From assembly GCA_965260935.1 (NCBI GenBank), contig OZ253374.1:930001-994000 (forward strand): 64,000 nucleotides of DNA, given 5' to 3'. Below, in pieces: positions 17,045-29,202 of the stretch. The position numbers and the translations under genes are program-made. The stretch comes from JBBROS01 sp965260935 (GTDB lineage Bacteria > Pseudomonadota > Alphaproteobacteria > Acetobacterales > Acetobacteraceae). Under the pieces are notes generated by a model, which saw nothing but the letters and a program-made list of their open reading frames with translations, did not search any database and was not told the DNA's origin. How positions within the stretch are numbered: position 1 is the stretch's first letter; the number at the start of each line of letters is the position of its first letter.

Positions 17045-17779
17045 ATGATCCCGGCTTGGCTTCACGTCCTTTCCATCGTGTTCCTGCTGCTCGGGCTGGT
17101 GTGCGCGGCCGTTATCACGGCGGACGTGTTTCGCCATCCGCAGCACATGTGGATCATGAACGTGGTCTGGCCGGTGACGGCGCTGTTCGGCACCGTCTGG
17201 GTGCTTTGGCAGTATTTCGCCTATGGCCGGCTCGCGGCGCACGAGCGCGCCCATGCGGCGATGGAGCGGGGCGAGGAGATGCCCAGCAAGACGCGGACGC
17301 CGTTCCCGGTCATGGTCGGCAACGGGGCGCTGCATTGCGGCAGCGGCTGCACGCTGGGGGACATCGTGGCGGAGTGGCTCGTGTTCCTCATGCCGTCCGT
17401 TGCGGTGTGGTTCGGCTGGCAAAGTTTGTTCGGCGAGAAGATGTTCGCCGCATGGGTGGTGGACTACATCTTCGCCTACGCGTTCGGCATCGTGTTCCAG
17501 TATTTCACGATCAAGCCGATGCGGGATCTTTCGGTCGGGCAAGGGATCTGGCAGGCGATCAAGGCCGATACGCTGTCGCTGACCGCCTGGCAGGTCGGCA
17601 TGTACGGCTTCATGGCCTTCGCCTATTTCTACCTGTTCGGCAACGTGCTCGGGGTCAGGATCGAGGCCGACATGGTTGAGTTCTGGTTCGCCATGCAGAT
17701 CGCGATGCTGTGCGGCTTCGCGACCGCTTACCCGGTGAACTGGTGGCTGATCAGGTCGGGCGTCAAGGAAAGGATGTAG
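17045..17779 (+). CDS. DUF4396 family membrane protein
   Basis: This 244-residue protein has about six predicted transmembrane segments. The most distinctive motif is HCGSGCTLGD (around residues 98-107), with further conserved Met, His and Trp residues in the helices (FRHPQHMW, NVVWPVTALFG). DUF4396 proteins are often found beside copper genes, and the placement after copZ fits that. The Cys/His/Met-rich loop suggests metal contact, but this is inference. No transport motif is visible. Confidence 0.75.
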   Translation: MIPAWLHVLSIVFLLLGLVCAAVITADVFRHPQHMWIMNVVWPVTALFGTVWVLWQYFAYGRLAAHERAHAAMERGEEMPSKTRTPFPVMVGNGALHCGSGCTLGDIVAEWLVFLMPSVAVWFGWQSLFGEKMFAAWVVDYIFAYAFGIVFQYFTIKPMRDLSVGQGIWQAIKADTLSLTAWQVGMYGFMAFAYFYLFGNVLGVRIEADMVEFWFAMQIAMLCGFATAYPVNWWLIRSGVKERM

Positions 17780-17872
17780 GACGCCGCTTCGCGCGTGGCC
17801 GCGGTCCGGACGGCTTGCGCGCGGCTTCGAGGTGTATGCAAGATGACCCGGTGAGCGAGGAAAGGGGCTTGC

Positions 17873-19649
17873 GTGGCGGCATGGACCCTCATGTCCGGCA
17901 TGGCATGCCTCCCGGTCTGGCGGCGCATCTACCGCGGAGACGGCGCGGTCCTCGATGATGGCTGCTGGCCGGGCGTTTCGCGCAGCGCCGAGGTCGGCAA
18001 CGCCCGGACCATCCGCGCCCCGCGCGGCCCGGAGATCAGCGCCAAGAGCTGGCTGACCGAGGCGGCGTTGCGGATGCTGATGAACAACCTCGACCCCGAC
18101 GTGGCGGAACGGCCGGGGGAGCTGGTGGTTTACGGCGGCATTGGGCGGGCGGCGCGGGATTGGCAGAGCTTCGACCGCATCGTGGCCAGCTTGCGCGAGC
18201 TGGAGGCGGACGAGATGCTGCTGGTGCAGTCCGGCAAGCCGGTGGGCGTGTTCAGGACGCACAGGGACGCGCCGCGGGTGCTGATCGCCAATTCCAACTT
18301 GGTGCCGCATTGGGCGACCTGGGACCATTTCAACGAACTCGACCGCAAGGGGCTGGCGATGTGCGGCCAGATGACGGCCGGGTCTTGGATCTATATCGGC
18401 AGCCAGGGGATCGTGCAGGGGACTTACGAGACGTTTGTTGAGATGGGGCGGCGGCATTACGGGGGCGACTTGTCCGGGCGGTGGGTGCTGACGGCCGGGC
18501 TCGGGGGGATGGGCGGGGCGCAGACGCTGGCGGCGACGATGGCCGGGGCGTCGTGCCTGGCGGTCGAGTGCCGGGCGTCGTCGATCGAGGCCCGCATTCG
18601 GACGGGCTACGTGGACGTGCAGGCGGGCGGACTCGACGAGGCGCTTGGCATGATGGAGGAGGCGAGGCGGACGAAGCGGGCGGTTTCGGTGGCGCTGCTC
18701 GGCAACGCGGCCGAGATCCTGCCCGAGATGGTGCGCCGCGGGGTGCGGCCGGACATCCTGACCGACCAGACCTCGGCGCATGATCCGGTCAACGGCTACC
18801 TGCCGGCGGGCTGGACGCTGGACGAGTGGGAAACGAAGCGCGAGCGGGCGCCGAAGGAGGTTGCCGCGGCGGCGAAAGCGTCGATGGCGCGGCACGTGCG
18901 CGCCATGCTCGCGTTGTACCGGGCCGGGGCGCCGACGGTCGATTACGGCAACAACATCCGGCAGATGGCGCTGGAGGAGGGGGTGGGGGACGCGTTCGAT
19001 TTCCCCGGTTTCGTGCCGGCGTATATCCGCCCGCTGTTCTGCCGCGGCGTCGGGCCGTTCCGCTGGGCGGCGCTGTCGGGCGACCCGGAGGACATCTACC
19101 GCACCGACGAGCGGGTGAAGCAACTGTTGCCCGGCGACGCGCACCTGCACAAATGGCTCGACATGGCGCGCGAGCGAATCCGGTTCCAGGGCTTGCCGGC
19201 GCGGATCTGCTGGGTCGGGCTCGGGGACCGGCACCGGCTCGGCCTCGCGTTCAACGAGATGGTGGCGAGCGGCGTGTTGCGCGCGCCCGTCGTTACCGGG
19301 CGCGACCATCTGGATTCCGGGTCGGTCACGTCGCCGAACCGGGAAACGGAGGCGATGCGGGACGGGTCGGACGCGGTGTCCGACTGGCCGCTGCTCAACG
19401 CGCTGCTGAACACGGCGTCGGGGGCGACGTGGGTTTCGCTGCACCACGGCGGGGGGGGTGGGGATGGAGTTTTCGCAACATGCCGGGATGGTGGTGGTGG
19501 CCGACGGAAGCGAGGACGCGGCGCGGCGGCTGGAGCGGGTGCTGTGGAACGACCCGGCCAGCGGGGTGATGCGGCACGCCGACGCCGGGTATGAGGAGGC
19601 GCTCGCCTGCGCGCGGGCGATGCAGCTGCGGCTGCCCGGCATTTCCTAA
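17873..19649 (+). pseudogene. hutU: Urocanate hydratase, single frameshift near the 3' end
   Basis: The product strongly resembles urocanase (histidine degradation, urocanate to imidazolonepropionate). The NAD site motif GLGGMGGAQ and the active-site cysteine in YIRPLFCRGVGPFRWAALSG are intact. After SLHHGGG the frame breaks in a run of eight Gs (19451-19458). Seven Gs would restore the conserved GVGMEFSQHAGMVVVADG and the normal C-terminus ending LPGIS* at 19649; as given, translation stops at 19594. The family sequence begins near NARTIRAPRG (residue 43), so the 42 residues from GTG 17873 are an unexplained extension. No other hut gene is nearby. Confidence 0.85.
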
Positions 19650-19838
19650 CCCGGCGGAGCGGTTGTCATCTCCCGCCGCAATCCTCCGGCCGATACAGCG
19701 CGTTACTATCCGTGGCAAAACAGTCCTTGCCGGGAAATAAACTGCCGAAACGGGTTCTTTCTCCGCCAATTCCCGTTACTGTTCCCCCCCGGTTGCCCGG
19801 GAGTCGGGCGGCGGCAGGAACAGGGAGCGGGTGCGCCG

Positions 19839-20723
19839 ATGGATTGGGACAAGCTGCGGGTTTTCCACGCCGTGGCCGAGGCCGGCAGTTTCACCCATGC
19901 GGGCGAGACGCTGAACCTGAGCCAGTCCGCTGTTTCGCGCCAGATCTCGGCGCTGGAAGAGAACTTGCAGGTGCCGCTGTTCCATCGCCATGCGCGCGGC
20001 TTGATCCTGACTGAACAGGGCGAGAGCCTCAACCGCACCGTCCGCGAGGTGTTCGCCAAGCTGGCGATGACGGAGGCGTTGCTGACCGAGAGCAAGGAGA
20101 AGCCGGCCGGGCGGCTGAAGGTGACGACGACGGTGGGCTTCGGGGCGACATGGCTCGCGCCCCGGCTCCAGGCCTTCCTTGAGCAGTATCCCGACATCAC
20201 GATGACGTTGCTGCTCGATGACGCCGAGCTCGACTTGGCGATGCGCGAAGCGGACGTGGCGATCCGTATGCACCCGCCGAAGCAGCCCGACCTAGTGCAG
20301 CGGCACCTGATGCAGATCGAGTGGGTGGTCGTTGCTTCGCCGGCTTACCTGGACGCGCACGGCACGCCGAAGCGGCCGGAAGATCTGGACAGCCACCGGC
20401 TGATCCTGTTCGGGGACTATCGCCCGCCGGTGGCGGACATCAACTGGCTTGCCGAGGCGGGCCGGCGGGCCGGAGCGACGCGGCGGCCTTTGCTGGAGGT
20501 GAACTCGTTGCAGGCGATGGCGCGGGCGATCGGTTCGGGCATGGGCATCGGCGTGCTGCCCGATTGGATGACGGACGAGCTTGGCGGCCTCACGCGGCTG
20601 CTGCCGGAACTCAAGGCGCCGAAGGTGGACGTTTACTTCGTTTATCCGGAGGAGTTGCGGAACAGCAAGCGGGTGGCGGTGTTCCGCGATTTCCTGCTGA
20701 GCCGGTTGCAGGAGCTGCATTAG
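19839..20723 (+). CDS. LysR-family transcriptional regulator
   Basis: A 294-residue LysR-type regulator. The N-terminal winged helix reads LRVFHAVAEAGSFTHAGETL followed by NLSQSAVSRQISALE. The effector domain starts at about residue 90 (GRLKVTTTVGFGATWLAP) and keeps the two-lobed pattern, with a GMGIGVLPDWM stretch typical of GcvA-like members. The target is unknown. hutU lies upstream on the same strand, with 189 bases between that show no clear regulatory motif. GGGAG lies upstream of the ATG. Confidence 0.85.
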   Translation: MDWDKLRVFHAVAEAGSFTHAGETLNLSQSAVSRQISALEENLQVPLFHRHARGLILTEQGESLNRTVREVFAKLAMTEALLTESKEKPAGRLKVTTTVGFGATWLAPRLQAFLEQYPDITMTLLLDDAELDLAMREADVAIRMHPPKQPDLVQRHLMQIEWVVVASPAYLDAHGTPKRPEDLDSHRLILFGDYRPPVADINWLAEAGRRAGATRRPLLEVNSLQAMARAIGSGMGIGVLPDWMTDELGGLTRLLPELKAPKVDVYFVYPEELRNSKRVAVFRDFLLSRLQELH

Positions 20724-20762
20724 GAGGCTGTGGTTCGGGCTTGATGTCCGCTGGCAGCGGGG

Positions 20763-21617
20763 TCAGTTCAAGCGTCCGCGCAACTCGTCGATCGCCATCT
20801 GGGCCCGTGCCGCGGCGTCGCCGTCCGGGACCAGCTCCAAGACGCGGGCGAAGCAGCGCAGGGCGGCGGTGACCTGATCGAGCCGCTGGTGCATGACCGC
20901 GGCGTCGCGCCAGAGTTGCGCCATGTCGGGCGCGAGCCGCAGCATGTCGAGCGTGCAGGCCAGGGCGGATTCGACGTTGCCCGCGGCCAGGCGGCGCGAG
21001 CGGATGTTCTCTTGCAGGCGGAGCAAGACCCGGCGGGCCGGCATGGGCTGCAACACGCCGGGCCGCAACTCGGCATTCTGGCCTTCGACGCGTTTCAGAA
21101 GTCCGCGCAGATCGCGGGAGTCGAGCGGGACGCCGCCGGAAAAGACGTCGAGCACCGCTTGCTGCGGGCTGGAGCGGGTGCGCGACCGGGTCGCCTGGCC
21201 TTCGAGCACGAGGAGGAAGTGGCCGGGGAAGTCGACCCCGTGCGCTTCCCAGCCGAGCGCCCTGGTGCAGTGCAGCCAGAGAATGCCGAGGGCGACGGGC
21301 AGGCCGCGGCGGCGCTCGATGACGCGGATCAGGTTGGCGTTGGCCGGCTGGTCGTAGGTTTCGGTGTCCCCGGCGTAGCGGTGGCGACCGGCGATCAGGC
21401 CGGCCAAGGCGCCGGCGCGGGAGGCCACGTCGGAGTTGGGCAGCGTCCTTGCCAGGGATATGGCGTCGCGGGCCAGCTCGCTGAGATGGGCGGCGGCGGC
21501 TTGCCAATCGGCACCCGGCTCGTCGATGCGGGCGAGTTGCAGGGCTGCGCCCGCGATGTCGATCTCGACGTCCGGCATCTGGCCGACCGCGTCGAGCGCG
21601 TCACGCGGGTCGCTCAT
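20763..21617 (-). CDS. SirB1-family transglutaminase-like/TPR protein
   Basis: This 284-residue protein matches the SirB1 family. The N-terminal transglutaminase-like core contains YDQPANANLIRVIERRRGLP, HCTRALGWEAHGVDFPGHFL and DVFSGG, and a C-terminal TPR-like helical region runs from about residue 195. The PVALG and GVDFPGHFL segments are diagnostic. The biochemical role is not established. The gene starts three bases after the thiC stop, so it is probably co-transcribed with thiC. Confidence 0.78.
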   Translation of the reverse strand: MSDPRDALDAVGQMPDVEIDIAGAALQLARIDEPGADWQAAAAHLSELARDAISLARTLPNSDVASRAGALAGLIAGRHRYAGDTETYDQPANANLIRVIERRRGLPVALGILWLHCTRALGWEAHGVDFPGHFLLVLEGQATRSRTRSSPQQAVLDVFSGGVPLDSRDLRGLLKRVEGQNAELRPGVLQPMPARRVLLRLQENIRSRRLAAGNVESALACTLDMLRLAPDMAQLWRDAAVMHQRLDQVTAALRCFARVLELVPDGDAAARAQMAIDELRGRLN

Positions 21618-21620
21618 GCC

Positions 21621-23435
<1,815 letters not shown>

Positions 23436-23489
23436 GCGCGGGCCTCCTCTACGGGTGGGCCGATGCGGCGCGGGCGGGTGGCTAAACGT

Positions 23490-23588
23490 CCCGTCCCTAC
23501 GCCGGCATGACCCGGATCAGGTTTCATAGGGTTACCGCGCTGCCGATAGCGTGCGGACTCTCAGCCCCATAGCGGGACACCCCTCGGA
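23490..23588 (-). promoter_or_regulatory. TPP riboswitch (THI element) in the thiC leader
   Basis: Read on the minus strand, the conserved blocks appear in order: CCGAGGGGTG (23587-23578), CTGAGA (23564-23559), an ACCC-containing arm, then CTGATCCGGGTCATGCCGG (around 23521-23503) and GTAGGGA (23500-23494). These are the invariant parts of the TPP aptamer. It lies 55 bases before the thiC ATG, close enough to control ribosome access or premature termination. Confidence 0.96.
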
Positions 23589-23751
23589 GCAGGCAACGTC
23601 GGCTGTTCCGCGGCGGAAGTCAATCGGGCAGCCTCATCCGATCAGGGCTATCGCGGCTGGAAAGGCGAGGGCGCTGCCCTGGACTCGCGGGGGCGGTGGG
23701 TTCCGAACCCCCGTTCGTCGGAAAGCCGCTTTTGGAATGCGGTTTCCCTGC

Positions 23752-24135
23752 TCAGCCGCTCGTGGCCAGCATGGGCCCCAACGGCGCGCCGCCGAAGACG
23801 TGGACGTGGAAATGCGGCACTTCCTGCCCGCCGTGCGCGCCCATGTTGGTAAGGACCCGGTAGCCGGGCCGTTCCAGGCCGAGCTGTTTGGCCACGCGGC
23901 CCACTGCGCGAAAGAAGCCGGCGATCTCCGCATCGGAGGCGCGGGCGGTGAAATCCGCCAGTGCGACATAGGGGCCGCGGGGGATGACAAGCGCGTGGAT
24001 AGGCGCTTGCGGCGCGATGTCGTGAAACGCGACCGCCCATTCGTCCTCGTAGATTCGATTGGACGGGATCTCGCCGCGCAGGAGCTTGGCGAAGATGTTG
24101 TCCGGGTCGTAGGGGCCGACGCCGCTGACAGGCAT
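23752..24135 (-). CDS. HIT-family (Hint-type) nucleotide hydrolase
   Basis: A 127-residue single-domain HIT protein. The catalytic histidine triad is H108-F-H110-V-H112 (HFHVHVFGG). The upstream NIFAKLLRGEIPSNRIYEDE and HALVIPRGPY segments are typical of HinT. Members hydrolyse adenosine phosphoramidates and similar nucleotides. It is upstream of the thiC riboswitch on the same strand and divergent from a small lipoprotein gene. Confidence 0.9.
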   Translation of the reverse strand: MPVSGVGPYDPDNIFAKLLRGEIPSNRIYEDEWAVAFHDIAPQAPIHALVIPRGPYVALADFTARASDAEIAGFFRAVGRVAKQLGLERPGYRVLTNMGAHGGQEVPHFHVHVFGGAPLGPMLATSG

Positions 24136-24258
24136 GGGGTGCTCCGGGTTGGAGGGATTTGGCCGGACCGGGGCCGTTCGCTATACCCGTCACCGATACC
24201 GGCCCGGGGCGCTGCTGCCAAGGCGGCGCCGCGTCGGCGTGGGACAACGGAGACTCGA

Positions 24259-24726
24259 TTGGCATTTGCTCGCATGATGGCCGCCGCCTCGATCGCCTGC
24301 GTGGCACTGGGCGGCTGCGGCGCGAAGTCGGCCGAGGAGTACGCCAGCAGGCCTTATGCCGCTCAGGCGCCCGCGGTCGTGGCGCCGCCCACGGCTGCCG
24401 CTTTTCCGCGGCGGGGCGACCGGCCTTTGTGGCCCTTTCCGGAGACGGCGACGCAAGCGCCGGACGCGCAGGCGGTCGCTGTGCCTGAAAGCGGGGTGCC
24501 TGAAAGCGGGCAATTCGAGGCGGACCGGTTCGGAGAGGACGCCCGGCAGTGGCAGCAAGAGCGCGTCAACCGCGACCAGGCCCGCGCCGCGCTGGATCGG
24601 TATCAGCGGGAGCGTTTGGCCTATCCGGGCGTGCCGCCTGCGCCGTTCCGGGGCGTTGGGCCGGGCCTGCCGGCCACGCCGTTCACTGGCGCCAGGCCGC
24701 TTCCGGGCAACTTGCCTGCGCCCTGA
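24259..24726 (+). CDS. Small putative lipoprotein, Pro/Ala-rich
   Basis: A protein of about 155 residues with a lipoprotein signal peptide ending in the lipobox A-L-G-G-C and an acidic, Pro/Ala/Arg-rich mature part without recognised domains. TTG 24259 is chosen because GGAG (24249-24252) sits at the right distance and it adds the basic n-region MAFARMM; ATG 24274 is the alternative. A short direct repeat, ESGVPESG, occurs in the middle. A longer upstream open frame overlaps the HIT gene in antisense and is not credible. Confidence 0.6.
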   Translation: MAFARMMAAASIACVALGGCGAKSAEEYASRPYAAQAPAVVAPPTAAAFPRRGDRPLWPFPETATQAPDAQAVAVPESGVPESGQFEADRFGEDARQWQQERVNRDQARAALDRYQRERLAYPGVPPAPFRGVGPGLPATPFTGARPLPGNLPAP

Positions 24727-24865
24727 CGGGTTACGAGGCGCTTGCCGCCGCCGACGCCGGGCGCGCTCTTGCGCAAGGGGCGCGATCGGGGGTAGGCCCG
24801 GCGTCATTGATTGAGAACGGCCGGTTCTCGGCATCAGCCGGGGCCGCGGCTCGTGAAGGACGATA

Positions 24866-25090
24866 ATGACGCCAGCAGACATTTCCCGCGTGGAGGCTTA
24901 TCTCCGCCGCACGTTCGGCAACCCCCATTTGGCTGTCGCCACGCCGAAGCGGAAAGGGGCGACGGTTGAAGTCACCCTTGACGGGGAGTTCCTCGGGACG
25001 ATCCATAAGGACGAGGAAGACGGGGAAGTGTCCTTCGCGTTGCACATTACGATCCTCGACGAGGACTTGCCGCCAGCGCCGAAGCGTTAA
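24866..25090 (+). CDS. DUF3126 family protein
   Basis: A 74-residue protein matching the small alphaproteobacterial DUF3126 family: an N-terminal helix ISRVEAYLRRTFGNP followed by short beta strands around VEVTLDGEFLGTIHKDEEDG. The acidic DEEDGEVSF turn is characteristic. The function is unknown. It is convergent with dnaJ. Confidence 0.78.
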   Translation: MTPADISRVEAYLRRTFGNPHLAVATPKRKGATVEVTLDGEFLGTIHKDEEDGEVSFALHITILDEDLPPAPKR

Positions 25091-25176
25091 ACCTGGCCGC
25101 GTTAATGCGACAGAGGTTCGGAGTGCCCTGACCGGCAATTGACGCGCCTCGCTTTTTCGGTCGGGGCGATTGCAGT

Positions 25177-26316
25177 TTAGCTGCCGGTCTCGAACAATTT
25201 GGCGACCTTGGCGAAGAAGCCTTCCGTTTCCGGGCTGCCCTTCGCGTGGCCTTGGGCTTCGGCCTCGAATTCCTCCAGCAGCTCGCGCTGCCGCCGGCTC
25301 AGGTGCCGGGGCGTCTCGACCGCGACCTGGATGTACATGTCGCCGCGGACGGCGCTGCGCAGAACGGAGAAGCCTTTGGCCCGGAGCCGGAACTGGTCGC
25401 CGGTCTGGGTGCCGGAGGGGATCTTGACCTTGGCACGGGTGCCGTCGATGGCCGGGACCTCGACGTCGCCGCCGAGGGCGGCCTGGGTCATCGGCACCGG
25501 CACGCGGCAGTAGATGTTCGCGCCGTCGCGCTGGAACAGGTCATGCGGGGCGACGCCGATGTGGACGTAAAGGTCGCCTGCCGGCGCGCCTTGCGGCCCG
25601 GCCTCGCCTTCGCCGGCGAGACGGATGCGCGTGCCGTCTTCCACGCCGGCCGGGATCGTCACTTGCAGGGTGCGCTCGCGCTGCACGGTGCCGGCGCCCT
25701 GGCAGACGCGGCAGGGATTCTTGATGACCCGCCCGGCGCCGCCGCAGGTGGGGCAGACCCGCTCGACCAGGAAGAATCCCTGCTGCGCCCGGACCTTGCC
25801 CGCGCCGCCGCAGGTGGAGCAGGTGTTGCGCGAGGCGTTCTTGTCCTGGCTGCCGGTGCCGTCGCACGCTTCGCAGGCGACGCGGGTCGGCACGCGCAAC
25901 TGGCGCTTGGCGCCGGCGAAGGCTTCGAACAGGTCGACTTCGATCTGGGTTTGCAGGTCCGCGCCGCCGCGCTGGCGTCCGCCGCGGCGTCCGGTGATGT
26001 CGCCGAACATCTGGTCGAAGATGTCGCCCAGCCCGGCGCCGTCCCCGAACGGGAAGCCGCCGGCGAAGCCGCCACCGCCGCCGCCCTGCTCGAACGCCGC
26101 GTGGCCGAAGCGGTCGTAGGCCGCCCGCTTCTGGTCGTCCTTCAGCACGTCGTAGGCCTCGTTCAGCTCCTTGAACTTGGCTTCGGCTTTCTTGTCGCCG
26201 GGGTTGCGGTCCGGATGGTGCTGCATGGCAAGCTTGCGATAGGCCCGCTTCAACTCGTCGGCGCCCGCGTCCTTGGAAACGCCGAGGGTGGAATAGAAGT
26301 CCGCTTTTGTGGCCAC
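25177..26316 (-). CDS. dnaJ: Chaperone DnaJ (Hsp40)
   Basis: A 379-residue type I DnaJ. The J domain has HPD at 34-36, then a Gly/Phe-rich linker, a cysteine-rich zinc domain with four C-x-x-C-x-G-x-G repeats (CEACDGTG, CSTCGGAG, CPTCGGAG, CRVCQGAG) and the C-terminal substrate-binding domains. It delivers substrates to DnaK and stimulates its ATPase. It lies 104 bases downstream of dnaK. Confidence 0.96.
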   Translation of the reverse strand: MATKADFYSTLGVSKDAGADELKRAYRKLAMQHHPDRNPGDKKAEAKFKELNEAYDVLKDDQKRAAYDRFGHAAFEQGGGGGGFAGGFPFGDGAGLGDIFDQMFGDITGRRGGRQRGGADLQTQIEVDLFEAFAGAKRQLRVPTRVACEACDGTGSQDKNASRNTCSTCGGAGKVRAQQGFFLVERVCPTCGGAGRVIKNPCRVCQGAGTVQRERTLQVTIPAGVEDGTRIRLAGEGEAGPQGAPAGDLYVHIGVAPHDLFQRDGANIYCRVPVPMTQAALGGDVEVPAIDGTRAKVKIPSGTQTGDQFRLRAKGFSVLRSAVRGDMYIQVAVETPRHLSRRQRELLEEFEAEAQGHAKGSPETEGFFAKVAKLFETGS

Positions 26317-26362
26317 GTCAGCCCTCGCTTACGGCGCTGGAAAGTGGGTCGGATACGGGAGA

Positions 26363-26387
26363 CGCCCGCCTCCTACGAGCGCGGGCG
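26363..26387. repeat. Hairpin between dnaK and dnaJ
   Basis: CGCCCGC (26363-26369) pairs with GCGGGCG (26381-26387) across an 11-base loop in the intergenic space. It may tune the dnaK:dnaJ expression ratio by partial termination or 3'-end stabilisation, as seen for some dnaKJ operons. No T-tract is present. Confidence 0.35.
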
Positions 26388-26420
26388 CCTTCCCGGTGAC
26401 GGCGATGCCTGACGGGGAGG

Positions 26421-28352
<1,932 letters not shown>

Positions 28353-28492
28353 GCTTGTCTCCTTGTCAGCGGCCCCACGCAGCCCGAAGCACCGCGTGCA
28401 GCCCTATTGGTGAACGGGATGGATGTATTATTTGCCGGGCTGCCGGACAAGGTCCATGCCGCGTAATGATCCGGCGGCCTGGGCCTTCGCGT

Positions 28493-29152
28493 TCAGGCGG
28501 CAGCGCCCGGCGATGCGGACGCGACCACCACCATGGCCGGCTTCAGCAGACGCCCGTTCAGGGTCCAGGCCTGGGTCCAGGCCTGGATCACGGTGCCGGG
28601 GGGGTGCTCGGCGGAGGGCTGCTCGGCCATAGCCTGGTGCAGGTTGGCGTCGAACGGCTGGCCGGTCGGGTCCTCGCGCTTGATGCCGTTGCGTTCCAGG
28701 ATACCGACGAAATTGCGCTCCACGCCGTCCAGGCCGTCGCGCAGCTTGGTGACGACCGCGGGCTCGTTCTCGGCCTGCGGCGGCAGGCTCGACAGGCCGC
28801 GGCGGAGGTTCTCGGCCGCTTCCACCACGTCGGCGGCGAATTTCTGCACCGCGTACTGGCGGGTGTCGTCAACATCCCGCTTGGCGCGGGCGCGGACGTT
28901 CTGCATCTCCGCCTCGGCCCGGAGCCAGCGGTCGCGCATGTCGTCGCGCTCTGCGGCGAGCTGGGCGATCTGGGCCGGAAGGTCGGCTCCCTGGCCCGGC
29001 TCCTGCGCATCCGGGGGCGGCGCGTTCGCGCTTGCCTGGGCATAGGCGTGGGCGGCCGCGTGGGCGGCCGCGTGGGCGCGCGCGTCGGTTTCGAGCGCGG
29101 GGTCGGCTTCGGGAGGGGTTTGCAACGGGTCGGCGCCGGTATTGGAACTCAT
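28493..29152 (-). CDS. grpE: Nucleotide exchange factor GrpE
   Basis: A 219-residue GrpE with a long Ala-rich N-terminal region (about residues 1-60), a coiled-coil dimerisation helix (QLAAERDDMRDRWLRAEAEM) and the C-terminal beta domain containing GQPFDANLHQAM and PPGTVIQAW. It releases ADP from DnaK. A possible heat-shock-like pair, CTTG (29189-29186) and CCTACTT (29167-29161), lies upstream on the minus strand, but its 18-base spacing is long and it would leave almost no leader. Confidence 0.93.
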   Translation of the reverse strand: MSSNTGADPLQTPPEADPALETDARAHAAAHAAAHAYAQASANAPPPDAQEPGQGADLPAQIAQLAAERDDMRDRWLRAEAEMQNVRARAKRDVDDTRQYAVQKFAADVVEAAENLRRGLSSLPPQAENEPAVVTKLRDGLDGVERNFVGILERNGIKREDPTGQPFDANLHQAMAEQPSAEHPPGTVIQAWTQAWTLNGRLLKPAMVVVASASPGAAA

Positions 29153-29202
29153 GGGCGGTCAAGTAGGGGGGAATGGCGGCCGGGACAAGCGCGGACTCTG
29201 GC

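Noticed and set aside
29161..29189. Heat-shock sigma factor promoter before grpE
   Set aside because: CTTG and CCTACTT are present but the 18-base spacing is too long for the usual pattern, and the start of transcription would nearly touch the ATG; kept only as a remark under grpE.
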